A DNA stretch of 64,000 nucleotides from NCBI GenBank assembly GCA_016845785.1, contig JAERSH010000013.1, forward strand, positions 1 to 64,000, read 5' to 3'. This document shows, in pieces, positions 1 to 7,002 of this stretch (position 1 is the first letter of the stretch; each line of letters begins with the position of its first letter). The notes below the pieces were generated by a model that saw only the letters and a program-made list of their open reading frames with translations, did no database searches and was not told where the DNA came from. Origin of the DNA: Fidelibacterota bacterium (GTDB taxonomy: Bacteria; Fidelibacterota; Marinisomatia; Marinisomatales; TCS55). The position numbers and the translations under genes are program-made.

Positions 1-169
1 ATTTTATAAAAGAAATTTGTTCATTCTCGTGATGATGTTGGGGGACAAGACAGTCTTTTTTGATTTCGAGTCGAGCCACCATGGTATGTTTACCCCAGAT
101 CATTTTCCGTTTAATGGATGGGGAAATTTGTTCCCATTCCATATCGTCCCAGTGCTTTTTATTGGCCAT
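1..169 (-). CDS. Cupin-domain protein, 5' part only (gene runs off the window)
   Basis: The minus-strand frame starts at the ATG at 169-167 and stays open to the window edge, giving about 56 residues. An excellent ribosome site (AGGAGG, 174-180) lies just upstream and fixes this start. The visible peptide has a charged start and a metal-type cupin signature, QHHHENEQ, near residues 45-52. In cupins the two His and the Glu of this motif bind a metal. The substrate cannot be told from the fragment. The stretch upstream of the start carries palindromic repeats, so the gene probably has its own promoter region there. Confidence 0.75.
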   Translation of the reverse strand, partial: MANKKHWDDMEWEQISPSIKRKMIWGKHTMVARLEIKKDCLVPQHHHENEQISFIK

Positions 170-191
170 TTTATCCTCCTCATTTTGGATT

Positions 192-335
192 AAGGCGGAC
201 AAATCTACGGATGAATGAAAGAAAAAATGGTGAAGAATTGGGGTTTATCGGGCGGACACGTAGATCCGCCCCCACAAAACTTTTTCCTGACTTAATTATA
301 TAAAGTTGGGGCGGACCGGTGTGTCCCCCCTGTTT
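192..335. repeat. Cluster of GGCGGA/TCCGCC palindromes
   Basis: Three related inverted-repeat segments sit in this non-coding stretch. GGGCGGA (250-256) pairs with TCCGCCC (265-271) across an 8-base loop. The GGCGG and ATCTACG blocks near 194-209 can also pair with CGTAGAT/CCGCC at 259-270, making a longer hairpin. A third hairpin uses GGGG.GGAC and GTCCCCCC at about 308-330. None is followed by a clear T-run, so they look like small palindromic repeats rather than terminators. A similar outer stem (TCC.CC/GG.GGA) occurs in the palindrome at 7082-7121. Confidence 0.5.
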
Positions 336-360
336 TTACTAAGGAATTGAGTAAAAACAA

Positions 361-390
361 AAAAGCCCCTCACAAATGTGAAGGGCTTTT
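361..390 (-). terminator. Rho-independent terminator
   Basis: AAAAGCCC (361-368) pairs with GGGCTTTT (383-390), with an inner CACA/TGTG stem. In the minus direction it is followed by TTTTTTGTTTTT, so it most likely ends minus-strand transcription coming from the decayed gene and, before the island inserted, from tRNA-Val. Confidence 0.75.
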
Positions 391-478
391 CAGAATTTAT
401 ATATGAAGATCTTTTGATTGATCCTTTATCCGGTTGGGATTATGCCATGCAGTAAGGCGACCCATTTCTAAAGGATTT

Positions 479-640
479 TCATTGAGCCGGTTTGGCCGCT
501 GGTGCCGTTTTAACCGATTCAATAATCGTTGCTTTAATTTCATTGAATTGGCTTCCTTTAAAATCAATGGTTCAAAAAGCAGTGGACTCATGTCCCGTCC
601 CCATTTTCAATATGGTTTCCCATAGATTTGCAGAGACGAA
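479..640 (-). pseudogene. Decayed coding remnant with an internal stop
   Basis: On the minus strand one frame reads as protein-like sequence (…NLWETILKMGTG…, then …FNEIKATIIESVK…, ending …AAKPAQ) up to a TGA at 481-479. It is broken by an internal TGA at 574-572 and has no start codon, since it runs straight into the tRNA-derived attL. I do not recognise the family. The composition looks coding (amphipathic, Lys/Glu rich, Ala/Pro/Lys tail), so a truncated gene downstream of the original tRNA-Val is the simplest reading, but chance cannot be excluded over about 50 codons. Confidence 0.3.
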
Positions 641-652
641 CCAAAAAAGGTC

Positions 653-700
653 GTGGGCGTTGAGAGATTCGAACTCCCGACTTCTTCCTTGTAAGGGAAG
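653..700. repeat. attL: 48-bp duplicate of the tRNA-Val 3' part
   Basis: This block is identical to 6955-7002 and covers the discriminator end, T-arm, variable region and anticodon arm of tRNA-Val. Identity stops sharply after GTAAGGGAAG, inside the anticodon stem: the left copy continues AAACC, the intact gene CACTC. The element therefore supplied a replacement tRNA 3' part on the right and left the displaced original here. Confidence 0.9.
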
Positions 701-727
701 AAACCTACCGACGAAACAGTGCTTCAA

Positions 728-751
728 TTACCATACAAATGGTTACCATTT
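728..751. repeat. Left copy of a 24-bp TTACCAT-type site
   Basis: TTACCATACAAA-T-GG followed by TTACCATTT. It matches 6847-6870 with one mismatch in the same orientation. It lies 28 bp inside attL, between the attachment core and the integrase gene, where integrase arm-type sites are expected. Confidence 0.6.
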
Positions 752-838
752 CACCATTTCTCCGCCCAAATAAAGAATATATGTTCTTTATTTGACCATC
801 AAAATTAAGATGATTTTTAAATATCAACGTCACACTTT

Positions 839-1975
839 TTATACTAATAATAGATTTTTTTCACACATATTGATCAAGGAACTATTTGTCGTTTCTCTAG
901 TTATTCTTGATTCAACGATGTGTCTTAAGGATGGAAAATCCACTTGTAATCTCCTTAAATTAAAATCAGCATATTTTTGGGTCATTAAAACTGAAGCATG
1001 GCCAATTTCTTTGGAAACCAAGTGAATATCACCACATTCTATCCACCGTCTTACTGCAAATGTATCCCTTAAATTGTGGAACTTATGATGACCAAATCCT
1101 AATGCTTTTACACCCTTTTTGAACTCCTTTGAATAAGTATCAATTATACCCTTAGCTGTAATGCTTTTACTTCCATATCCGGATTTTCCAATTCTTGAAT
1201 TAAATCTTTCCCTCATTTCAAATAAAAAATATTTAGTGAATTCATTTAATTGGATTTCTCTCATAGAATGGGATTTAGCTACATCAGGTGTTATCAAAAG
1301 CCAATCATCGACCAATTCACCTATAAACGGTTCAGTCAAACGGCAACCAGTCATCGCATAAAACAGGAAAGCTTTTCTGTAATGTTCGTTTATTAGATCT
1401 GTTGAAAACAATTCACGAAGCTTTTTTTCAGACAAATACATTGGTGGTTTTCTAACTTCCTTAACCATTTCAATTTCAAGATTGGTTTTTATATACCCCC
1501 TTTTAAAACAGAATCGGAAAAATGTTTTCAACTTTGACAAATATATGTTTGTTGTTGAGGGTGCGTGAATTCGCCTAGACCTATCTTTCCATTCATTAAT
1601 ATGTGATACTTCAATTGAATCAATAGGATTACTAAAACCAACAAATTGCATAAAGTTCTTTAGTGCAAAAGAATTAATATCAATTGTTTTCTGCCTACAT
1701 CCATCAATTCTTTTAACTGAAATATATTCTTCAAAACATTCTGATATAGTTTTACGAATAAGTTTTGCCTTACCACCATCAGACATCCAAGGAAAATCCC
1801 ATTGATCACCATCTTTGATTGTATCTGCCTTATACTCTACTTCATTATTTCTAATAATTGCTTCTGATTTTAACTTCGTTTTTAAAGGAAGAGTTTTTTC
1901 TACCTGCTTACCACCCAATCCTCTCCAAACTATCCTAGAATAGTAATATCCTTTTATTTTTCTTATTGATGCCAT
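839..1975 (-). CDS. Tyrosine recombinase / phage integrase
   Basis: This 378-residue site-specific DNA recombinase is predicted to insert and excise the island at tRNA-Val. The N-terminal half (to about 170) has an arm/core-binding region with a SAM-like helical domain (about 75-165). The catalytic domain shows the R-H-R-H-Y set: Arg212 in GCRLTE, His300 and Arg303 in KFHNLRDTFAVR, His326 in EIGHASVLMTQKY and nucleophile Tyr335. The gene is the first complete one inside the left end and reads toward attL, the usual arrangement. The 199 bases upstream (1976-2174) are AT-rich and non-coding and probably hold its promoter. No damage is visible, so it may be active. Confidence 0.93.
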   Translation of the reverse strand: MASIRKIKGYYYSRIVWRGLGGKQVEKTLPLKTKLKSEAIIRNNEVEYKADTIKDGDQWDFPWMSDGGKAKLIRKTISECFEEYISVKRIDGCRQKTIDINSFALKNFMQFVGFSNPIDSIEVSHINEWKDRSRRIHAPSTTNIYLSKLKTFFRFCFKRGYIKTNLEIEMVKEVRKPPMYLSEKKLRELFSTDLINEHYRKAFLFYAMTGCRLTEPFIGELVDDWLLITPDVAKSHSMREIQLNEFTKYFLFEMRERFNSRIGKSGYGSKSITAKGIIDTYSKEFKKGVKALGFGHHKFHNLRDTFAVRRWIECGDIHLVSKEIGHASVLMTQKYADFNLRRLQVDFPSLRHIVESRITRETTNSSLINMCEKNLLLV

Positions 1976-2174
1976 ATTCTATTTTTTCACAGTTTTAACA
2001 ATGACTTTATAAACATTATAGAAAATAAAGTGACTGCTAGGATTTCGTATATAAATTGTTCATTTAATCCATAAGAATGTACACACAAATACTATATATC
2101 TCCAGCAATATCTGTATTTATAGAGATGTATCTTTTCTTTTATTAGAATGAATTATATTATTTATATCTTCTCT

Positions 2175-2591
2175 TTACTTTTCTTTACTTCTACGAGATT
2201 TTTTTCTTTTTCTTCTAGTTATTTCTTCGGTTTTACAATCTGGGCAATCTGGAGAATTGAATTCCCTTGGATGATTTATTTGTTGCTTTAACACCCAACC
2301 CTTTTCAAACCACTGTGGGAAGTGAGCATAAATCATTCCATTAACGATATATCTACAAATAAATTCTCGTTCTAATAACTTTTCAATCAATTTATCAAGA
2401 GTTTCAAAAGTAATCGAATCATCATATGGGGCAATCTGCCCCTTTATCGATCTACTTTCTAACCAGAATTTTCCAAAATCATCTGCAAGACATATCATCC
2501 CAATGATTAAGTATCTCTCTTCAATAGTGAAAAGAGTTATTATTTCAGGACTTTCAAAAAATGAACCCCTTACTATTCTTGAGTAAATCAT
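2175..2591 (-). CDS. Phage-type replication-initiation (replisome organizer-like) domain protein
   Basis: A 138-residue protein with the pattern of the small winged-helix domain at the N terminus of many phage replication and DnaT-like proteins. It begins with an RIVRG-F..SPEI segment, followed by ERYLIIGMICLADDFGKFWL (about 26-45), a KGQI-PYDD segment and LLEREFICRYIVNGMIYAHF (about 73-92). The C-terminal tail is short and very basic (RRKRKKSRRSKEK), which suits DNA binding. There is no helicase or primase domain, so it may act as an initiator or loader for host machinery. It ends 2 bases before the next gene starts upstream, so the two are co-transcribed. The assignment is by pattern recall only. 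Confidence 0.6.
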   Translation of the reverse strand: MIYSRIVRGSFFESPEIITLFTIEERYLIIGMICLADDFGKFWLESRSIKGQIAPYDDSITFETLDKLIEKLLEREFICRYIVNGMIYAHFPQWFEKGWVLKQQINHPREFNSPDCPDCKTEEITRRKRKKSRRSKEK

Positions 2592-2593
2592 TA

Positions 2594-2926
2594 TTATTCT
2601 CCTTTACTTGACTTTTCAAATTTTCTGTTTTCAGCTTCATCATTTAACAAGATTCTAGAATTTGTGAATGAAACAAATACATTTATATCTTCAGTTTCAA
2701 AAACATCTTCATTTGTAATTGCAGCTAACTCCCTAATAGCCTCCTTTAAGTTGGGATAATTAACCAAATAAACCCACAATTCTGAAGTCATCGAAGCTAA
2801 AACACGATTATACTTTTGGTTCTTGTTTAGCAACTCATTTACAATTGGATCTGTAGTTTGAATTTTATATTCATCATTTTGATCCTCTTTTATCATATAA
2901 GTTGTACGATCTCTATTATTGTTCAT
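2594..2926 (-). CDS. Island protein A, paralogue of the gene at 2946-3248
   Basis: A 110-residue hydrophilic protein of unknown function with no signal peptide or membrane segment. It shares an ordered set of positions with its upstream neighbour: TTY near the N terminus, Y-x-IQTTDP with the next protein's F-x-IQTDDP, then a Trp-containing stretch (ELWVYLVNYP versus AHWIFQLKYS), a Lys-Ala pair, IT-x-x-DV and finally INVFVSFT versus MDVFVAYT. The order and spacing hold across nearly the whole length, so the two arose by tandem duplication. It lies between the replication-domain gene and the excisionase-like gene, so a role in replication or maintenance control is possible but unproven. Confidence 0.7.
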   Translation of the reverse strand: MNNNRDRTTYMIKEDQNDEYKIQTTDPIVNELLNKNQKYNRVLASMTSELWVYLVNYPNLKEAIRELAAITNEDVFETEDINVFVSFTNSRILLNDEAENRKFEKSSKGE

Positions 2927-2945
2927 CTAATTCCTTTCATTGTAT

Positions 2946-3248
2946 TTAACATTCTTCTTTTAAGGCCATATGGGGATAGGTATAGGCTACAAAAACGTCC
3001 ATATCGTGATGTTTTTGTACATCTGCACCAGTTATATTGAATAATCCATTTTTGGCCTTTTTAGGACTTGAATACTTCAATTGGAATATCCAATGAGCAC
3101 AGTTTAGTCCAAAGCTTACCTGCTTAGTAGTTTTACGTTTTTTTAACTTTCTGGCAACTCTAGGATCATCAGTTTGAATCCTAAATAAGGGATACCTTTT
3201 TTGTTCTTGCCATAAATAGGTGGTATATCTTTTTAACTTTTCAGCCAT
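2946..3248 (-). CDS. Island protein B, paralogue of the gene at 2594-2926
   Basis: A 100-residue basic protein of unknown function. It has the same ordered motifs as its neighbour (YTTYLWQEQ, FRIQTDDPRV, HWIFQLKY, ITGADV, MDVFVAYT) but a more Lys/Arg-rich middle (KKRKTTKQ). Its start overlaps the end of the excisionase-like gene by 16 bases, which implies translational coupling. No known domain is recognised. The basic character would allow nucleic-acid binding, which is inference only. Confidence 0.68.
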   Translation of the reverse strand: MAEKLKRYTTYLWQEQKRYPLFRIQTDDPRVARKLKKRKTTKQVSFGLNCAHWIFQLKYSSPKKAKNGLFNITGADVQKHHDMDVFVAYTYPHMALKEEC

Positions 3249-3454
3249 TTTTCAATCCACCTAATTTTGATTAACCAACGACCAGCTATTTTTGAACCTT
3301 TCAGCTCGCCACTAGCTAAAGCATTTCTTATTTTCCCAATTGATAAGGATGTGTAATTCTTTACTTCCCTTATATTTAACCATTTTTCATTGTGAGTATT
3401 TGAAAGAGATTTATCCATTTTTTCAAGTAACTCAAATAATCTATTTTCTATCAT
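3233..3454 (-). CDS. Excisionase/AlpA-like helix-turn-helix protein
   Basis: A 73-residue protein whose second half (about 24-73) has the compact MerR-like fold pattern used by excisionases and AlpA regulators (HTH_17 type): WLNIREVKNYTSLSIGKIRN, then a G-x-L-KGSKIAGRW wing and a terminal IEKWL helix. Such proteins bind bent DNA at attachment arms, or repress and activate the integrase. It is the first gene of its minus-strand group. The AT-rich 205 bases upstream (3455-3659) separate it from the coiled-coil gene and probably carry the promoter. Together with the integrase it gives a minimal insertion and excision kit. Confidence 0.75.
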   Translation of the reverse strand: MIENRLFELLEKMDKSLSNTHNEKWLNIREVKNYTSLSIGKIRNALASGELKGSKIAGRWLIKIRWIEKWLKS

Positions 3455-3659
3455 AATTATTCCTTTATTATTTTCAAAATAATCGAAATCGAAAAACCAT
3501 TTATTTGCTGGTTATTCAAATTTTCTTATTGAAATAAAAGGAAGTAAGAAATGTGAAAACAAACCTTACTTTTTGATTATGGTGATTTATATACGGTAAA
3601 AATTTTTAAAAAATTTTATATGTAAGTAAAATGTTAGTGATTTATAAAAATAGAATCGA

Positions 3660-4295
3660 TTAATTCTCCTTTCCTACTCCATACCAAGACATCCCATTCG
3701 TCGAGAATGGTCTTTTTATTCCATCTCCTGTAAGTTTCATTCTTACACGCCCTAATTGAGTGTAAAATTTGTTATCAAACCACATAAAAAATACATTCTT
3801 CCAATAAATAGGATCTCGATCTTCATCTTCTCGGGCAACTTTTACTAATTGCTTAATTTTACCAGTTATATTTAAATCAACGAATTCATCATAAGGGATA
3901 CCATAGTCAATTTGTTCGTCTACTTCTGGTATATATAGATACATATCAATATTTCTATCTATAAACCAGCTTAATATGAACTTTTCATTTTCCCAATAAA
4001 ATTTAATTTGTCGATCAAGAGCAATCACCATTCTATTATTGCGATTTCGAAGAGTTCTTAATTTTTCTTCTAAATCTTTTATCTTCCTCCTTACTTTATT
4101 TAATTGATGTAAGTTTTTTTCAATTAGGGTTTTTTCTTCCCAACCCGAATCATCAGGGATATCGTTAATTTCAATAAGCGATTTTCTATATATTAAGTTC
4201 CCATTAGAATCTTTATTACCCTCTGAAATATTATAATAAACTTCCCCTTTTTCAATATTCCATTCAATTTCCTCAAATAATTCAACTTCAAACAT
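3660..4295 (-). CDS. Island coiled-coil protein of unknown function
   Basis: A 211-residue acidic protein if translation begins at the ATG at 4295 (a TTG one codon earlier is possible). A heptad-rich helix, HQLNKVRRKIKDLEEKLR, lies near residues 63-80 and predicts a coiled coil. It is followed by an aromatic-rich domain (FYWENEKFILSWF, YLYIPEVDEQIDYG, YWKNVFFMWFDNKFY). There is no signal peptide and I recognise no family. It lies between the control genes and the exported-protein genes, 32 bases downstream of the barrel-protein gene, so it could be cargo. Confidence 0.6.
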   Translation of the reverse strand: MFEVELFEEIEWNIEKGEVYYNISEGNKDSNGNLIYRKSLIEINDIPDDSGWEEKTLIEKNLHQLNKVRRKIKDLEEKLRTLRNRNNRMVIALDRQIKFYWENEKFILSWFIDRNIDMYLYIPEVDEQIDYGIPYDEFVDLNITGKIKQLVKVAREDEDRDPIYWKNVFFMWFDNKFYTQLGRVRMKLTGDGIKRPFSTNGMSWYGVGKEN

Positions 4296-4330
4296 CAATA
4301 GTTACTCAATTATTATTGAATGATTTATCA

Positions 4331-5113
4331 TTAATTCATTCCACTAATTATAGATATTGTAATCCTAGAATATGTATCATCTAATTCGAATGTGCCTAAG
4401 TCAAAATCATAAAATGGATATTGACCGGTATTGTTAGAATATGATAATTCAATACCAAAATTGGGGTTAAATAGAATCCACGCCCCAAATGAATAATAAA
4501 TTCCATTATACAATGATCCACCAAATGCCTCCGAGGTATAATCAGAATCTCCATCATAGGAACTGTATCCATACCTTCCTATTAAATAAATTTGATTATC
4601 AACCCGAATAGCAGCTAAACCATAGGTTGATGTAAAAGAAAATTTTCCATCATACTCATCTTTAATATCTCGTTTCAGTTGATATTCTACACCCAATCCT
4701 ATTCTGAGATCTTCATTACCCCAATAAGCACTTTCCAATGCCCCAGAAAACCCGATTCCCGTTTTTTCGTCTATAATTTCAGTACTATTATATTTAGAAT
4801 TCATATTTCCATTAATATCGAATCCAACCCTTACTGATCCTTTAAAAAAAGCCCATCGATTAACAGAAGTCGATCGACCCTTATTAACAGAATCAATCTT
4901 TGGAATATTCTCATTCTTAATTTCTTTACTTGCCATTCTATCTTCTTGACACATTTTATCATAAATAATTAGGTATTCATATTCTCTGTCGGTCATTTCG
5001 TTTATATCTTTTTTCTTCAAAGAAATAAATAACTCGTCATTACAAGGAGATGATGTTTGTGCATTAATAATCCCAATTAAGGCAATAAATAAAATAATTT
5101 TATACTTGCTCAA
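4331..5113 (-). CDS. Exported beta-barrel-like protein with a Cys-pair module
   Basis: A 260-residue protein that starts at a TTG with AAAGGTG a few bases upstream. It has a signal peptide (MSKYKIILFIALIGIINAQ). After it comes a module with two Cys about 32 residues apart (PCNDELFISLKKKDINEMTD ... DKMCQ) that is shared with the neighbouring 197-residue protein. From about residue 85 the chain alternates short hydrophobic strands and polar turns (FKGSVRVGFDI, DLRIGLGVEYQL, YLIGRYGYSSY, GIELSYSNNTG, SRITISIISG), typical of an 8-12-strand outer-membrane barrel or outer-membrane-protein beta-barrel domain. It probably faces the outer membrane. The function is unknown. Confidence 0.7.
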   Translation of the reverse strand: MSKYKIILFIALIGIINAQTSSPCNDELFISLKKKDINEMTDREYEYLIIYDKMCQEDRMASKEIKNENIPKIDSVNKGRSTSVNRWAFFKGSVRVGFDINGNMNSKYNSTEIIDEKTGIGFSGALESAYWGNEDLRIGLGVEYQLKRDIKDEYDGKFSFTSTYGLAAIRVDNQIYLIGRYGYSSYDGDSDYTSEAFGGSLYNGIYYSFGAWILFNPNFGIELSYSNNTGQYPFYDFDLGTFELDDTYSRITISIISGMN

Positions 5114-5148
5114 TTTTCACCTTTCCTATATACGATTATCATTTTTGT

Positions 5149-5742
5149 TTACAAATCAATTTCGGGAAATTCAGTTTTTTCAGGGGTCAAAACATCATTT
5201 ATCCACCAAAGAAATACAAGAAAGCCTAGAATATTTAATATTCTTTGAGAATTTGCTTCTTGATTTCTAATTCTTTGATTTTCTTGGGCTAATTTTTGTT
5301 TTTCAATTTGAATTAATGCTTCTTCAATTTCTTCATTCTTCTTTTCAATTTTATTGTTCTTTTGATATTCAGAACATTCCCCTGATTTTAATTGAAAGTA
5401 TTTCCAATCTCTATCCGATAATGAAGATAGACCATTTTTTTCAATTTGATATTTTAATTCAGTAAATGTTTGATCATCACAAGGATTTGATTGGACTTTC
5501 AAATTATTTTGAATATTGTATTCTGTATTTAATACCGAATTTTTTTTACTGTTTTTCTCTTCCCTTTTAAATCTCACACAATTTCCTTCATATCTATTGT
5601 AGCTATCAAATTCTCTTTCAGTCAACGATGACATACCAGATTCTTCAATTTTACTTAATAGCTTTAGGTAATATGGGTTTTCACAAGGTGTTTGAGAAAT
5701 TAAAAATGAGGATATTATAAATATGGTTATAAATATTTTCAT
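5149..5742 (-). CDS. Exported protein with two Cys-pair modules and a C-terminal membrane helix
   Basis: A 197-residue protein. Its signal peptide (MKIFITIFIISSFLISQ) is followed by two copies of the same module. Copy 1 runs from PCENPYYLKLLSKIEESGM to EGNC (about 19-55). Copy 2 runs from PCDDQTFTELKYQIEKNGL to SGEC (about 87-122). Each has a Cys at either end and a central SSL[TS][ED]R[ED] motif. A long Glu/Lys/Gln-rich coiled coil (about 128-165) comes next, then a hydrophobic helix (ILNILGFLVFLWWIND), so the protein is probably membrane-tethered. Its start overlaps the PKD lipoprotein stop by 4 bases, and it lies 35 bases from the barrel gene, so the three exported proteins form one unit. 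Confidence 0.7.
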   Translation of the reverse strand: MKIFITIFIISSFLISQTPCENPYYLKLLSKIEESGMSSLTEREFDSYNRYEGNCVRFKREEKNSKKNSVLNTEYNIQNNLKVQSNPCDDQTFTELKYQIEKNGLSSLSDRDWKYFQLKSGECSEYQKNNKIEKKNEEIEEALIQIEKQKLAQENQRIRNQEANSQRILNILGFLVFLWWINDVLTPEKTEFPEIDL

Positions 5743-6467
5743 CTGTCCAATGTGAAGTTTGAGATAGATACATAATTATTAATCTTAGACTGGAATTTTC
5801 CTGATGGATTTACAATTTCAAATTCAACTACCGCTATTGAATCGCAGTTGCCCCAAAATTCCCTAAAGTAATCTTGCGCTGTTAGTGTAAAATCCGCAGT
5901 AGTTTTGGTGGTTATGGTATCACCCGGCTTCATCCATTCAGTAAGTCGAACTGAGTCATATCTTTTATATGAATGATTTTTCCATCCCTGAATTCCTTTA
6001 TACTCTAATGGTTGAAAAGCTATATCCCAGCCACCTATATTAAAATCTCCAATATTTTGTAAAGTATAAACAAAATTAGCGTATAGCCACGAGCCTCTCA
6101 AAGATAATTCAACTTTAAATTCATCCACCAAGTGCACTAAATATATCCCTTGAACATCAACAATGTCTACTTTATATATGGTACTTGAATCTCCCTCAAC
6201 ATTATAGACAGTTAGTTTTACACTATACTTGCCCATCTTATTGAAAACATGAATAGGATTTTTTTCACTTGAATAAGTACTGTCACCAAAATCCCATTCC
6301 CACGAAATCACGCTAGAGCTCGGTGTTGAATTATTATGAAAGGAAACTGTTAAGGGTCTACTCCCTTTTGAATTTTTAACAGAGAAATCTGCCTTTAATG
6401 GAATTGCTTCTGTCTTGTCTTCACAAGTAATAACGATTAGACATAATACCAATATGAATCTTTTCAT
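5739..6467 (-). CDS. PKD-domain lipoprotein-like surface protein
   Basis: A 242-residue exported protein. A hydrophobic signal ends in VITC, with Cys15 as a possible lipid-anchor residue, although Thr at -1 is unusual for a lipobox. Residues about 25-105 form a PKD domain with the typical WEWDFGDSTYSSEKNPIHVF core and a GKYSVKLTVYN strand. PKD domains are beta-sandwich modules used for adhesion or spacing in surface proteins. The second half (about 108-242) is a beta-rich domain with no family I can name (SLRGSWLYANFVYTLQNIG). The start has AGGAGT upstream and the gene leads the exported-protein cargo unit. Confidence 0.75.
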   Translation of the reverse strand: MKRFILVLCLIVITCEDKTEAIPLKADFSVKNSKGSRPLTVSFHNNSTPSSSVISWEWDFGDSTYSSEKNPIHVFNKMGKYSVKLTVYNVEGDSSTIYKVDIVDVQGIYLVHLVDEFKVELSLRGSWLYANFVYTLQNIGDFNIGGWDIAFQPLEYKGIQGWKNHSYKRYDSVRLTEWMKPGDTITTKTTADFTLTAQDYFREFWGNCDSIAVVEFEIVNPSGKFQSKINNYVSISNFTLDR

Positions 6468-6835
6468 AAAGTACTCCTAAACCCTATTTTAATTGTTTTG
6501 TAAGCAATTTTTGAAAGGGCATACATCACCCTGCTGGACAAACTCCAGCTATGGTCTAGTCGAAATATATTGTAATTAGAACTCATTTAATCTACCCTCA
6601 GAATTATTACGGAGAATCTGCTTCGCCATATAAAACTCTATGATTATATCGGTTATGACATATACAACTCAAGCTATTTATCAATTGAAAAAATCTGGTC
6701 TAAATTGTGTGTCCGTGTTCTTTTCGATAACCGCCACCCCCCTCTCGTTTGTTTATATTCTTGAATTTGGTTGAAAAATCCGTGTTTTGATTAACAGTTA
6801 TTTTATAGGCGGGATTTATACACACTATTAAAGAC
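6468..6835. other. Non-coding right-end region of the island
   Basis: No convincing reading frame is present in about 370 bases. The stretch is AT-rich and precedes the cargo genes, so it probably contains their minus-strand promoter. It leads into the TTACCAT repeats. Because the island encodes a replication-type protein, this could also be an origin region, which is inference only. Confidence 0.4.
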
Positions 6836-6870
6836 TTACCATATAGTTACCATACAAACGGTTACCATTT
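6836..6870. repeat. TTACCAT repeats, right end of the island
   Basis: TTACCAT occurs at 6836, 6847 and 6862 in the same orientation. The last two units form the 24-bp site repeated at 728-751. It lies about 85 bp inside attR. The repeats may be integrase or excisionase arm sites, or replication iterons. Confidence 0.55.
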
Positions 6871-6920
6871 TAAATATATGATAGATATTTTTATATAACG
6901 ATATAGTAAACTCAAATAAA

Positions 6921-6948
6921 AAAGCCCTCGTCGTGAAACGAGGGCTTT
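6921..6948 (-). terminator. Terminator downstream of tRNA-Val, inside the island
   Basis: An 11-bp perfect stem, AAAGCCCTCGT (6921-6931) with ACGAGGGCTTT (6938-6948), and a 6-base loop. In the minus direction it is followed by a TTTTTTA run. It ends tRNA-Val transcription just past the mature 3' end and shields the island genes from read-through. Confidence 0.88.
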
Positions 6949-6954
6949 CTGTCG

Positions 6955-7002
6955 GTGGGCGTTGAGAGATTCGAACTCCCGACTTCTTCCTTGTAAGGGA
7001 AG
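6955..7002. repeat. attR: 48-bp repeat inside the intact tRNA-Val
   Basis: Identical to 653-700. It restores the 3' part of tRNA-Val so the gene stays functional after insertion. Confidence 0.9.

Larger units (their letters stand above)
653..7002. mobile_element. Integrated tRNA-Val island, about 6.3 kb
   Basis: A 48-bp exact direct repeat bounds the region (653-700 and 6955-7002). The right copy is the 3' part of an intact tRNA-Val gene and the left copy is an orphan 3' part. Inside, next to the left end, lies a tyrosine recombinase. An excisionase-like HTH protein, a phage-type replication-initiation domain protein, two paralogous small proteins, a coiled-coil protein and three exported proteins follow. 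All genes run on the minus strand. The interior is visibly more AT-rich than the flanks. There are no capsid, terminase, portal, conjugation or relaxase genes, so it is a satellite-type or integrative mobilizable element rather than a complete prophage. Confidence 0.88.

Noticed and set aside
397-591. 64-residue minus-strand frame near the first terminator
   Set aside because: A different frame of the same strand (ending at 479) reads more like protein, so this is taken as a shadow of the decayed remnant.
2175-4295. Island genes as a defence or toxin-antitoxin system
   Set aside because: No restriction, nuclease, kinase or toxin motif was seen. The paralogous pair has no toxin-like pattern.
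6836-6870. TTACCAT repeats as a CRISPR array
   Set aside because: The units are only 7 bases with 4-8-base gaps, there are no spacers of normal size and no cas genes.
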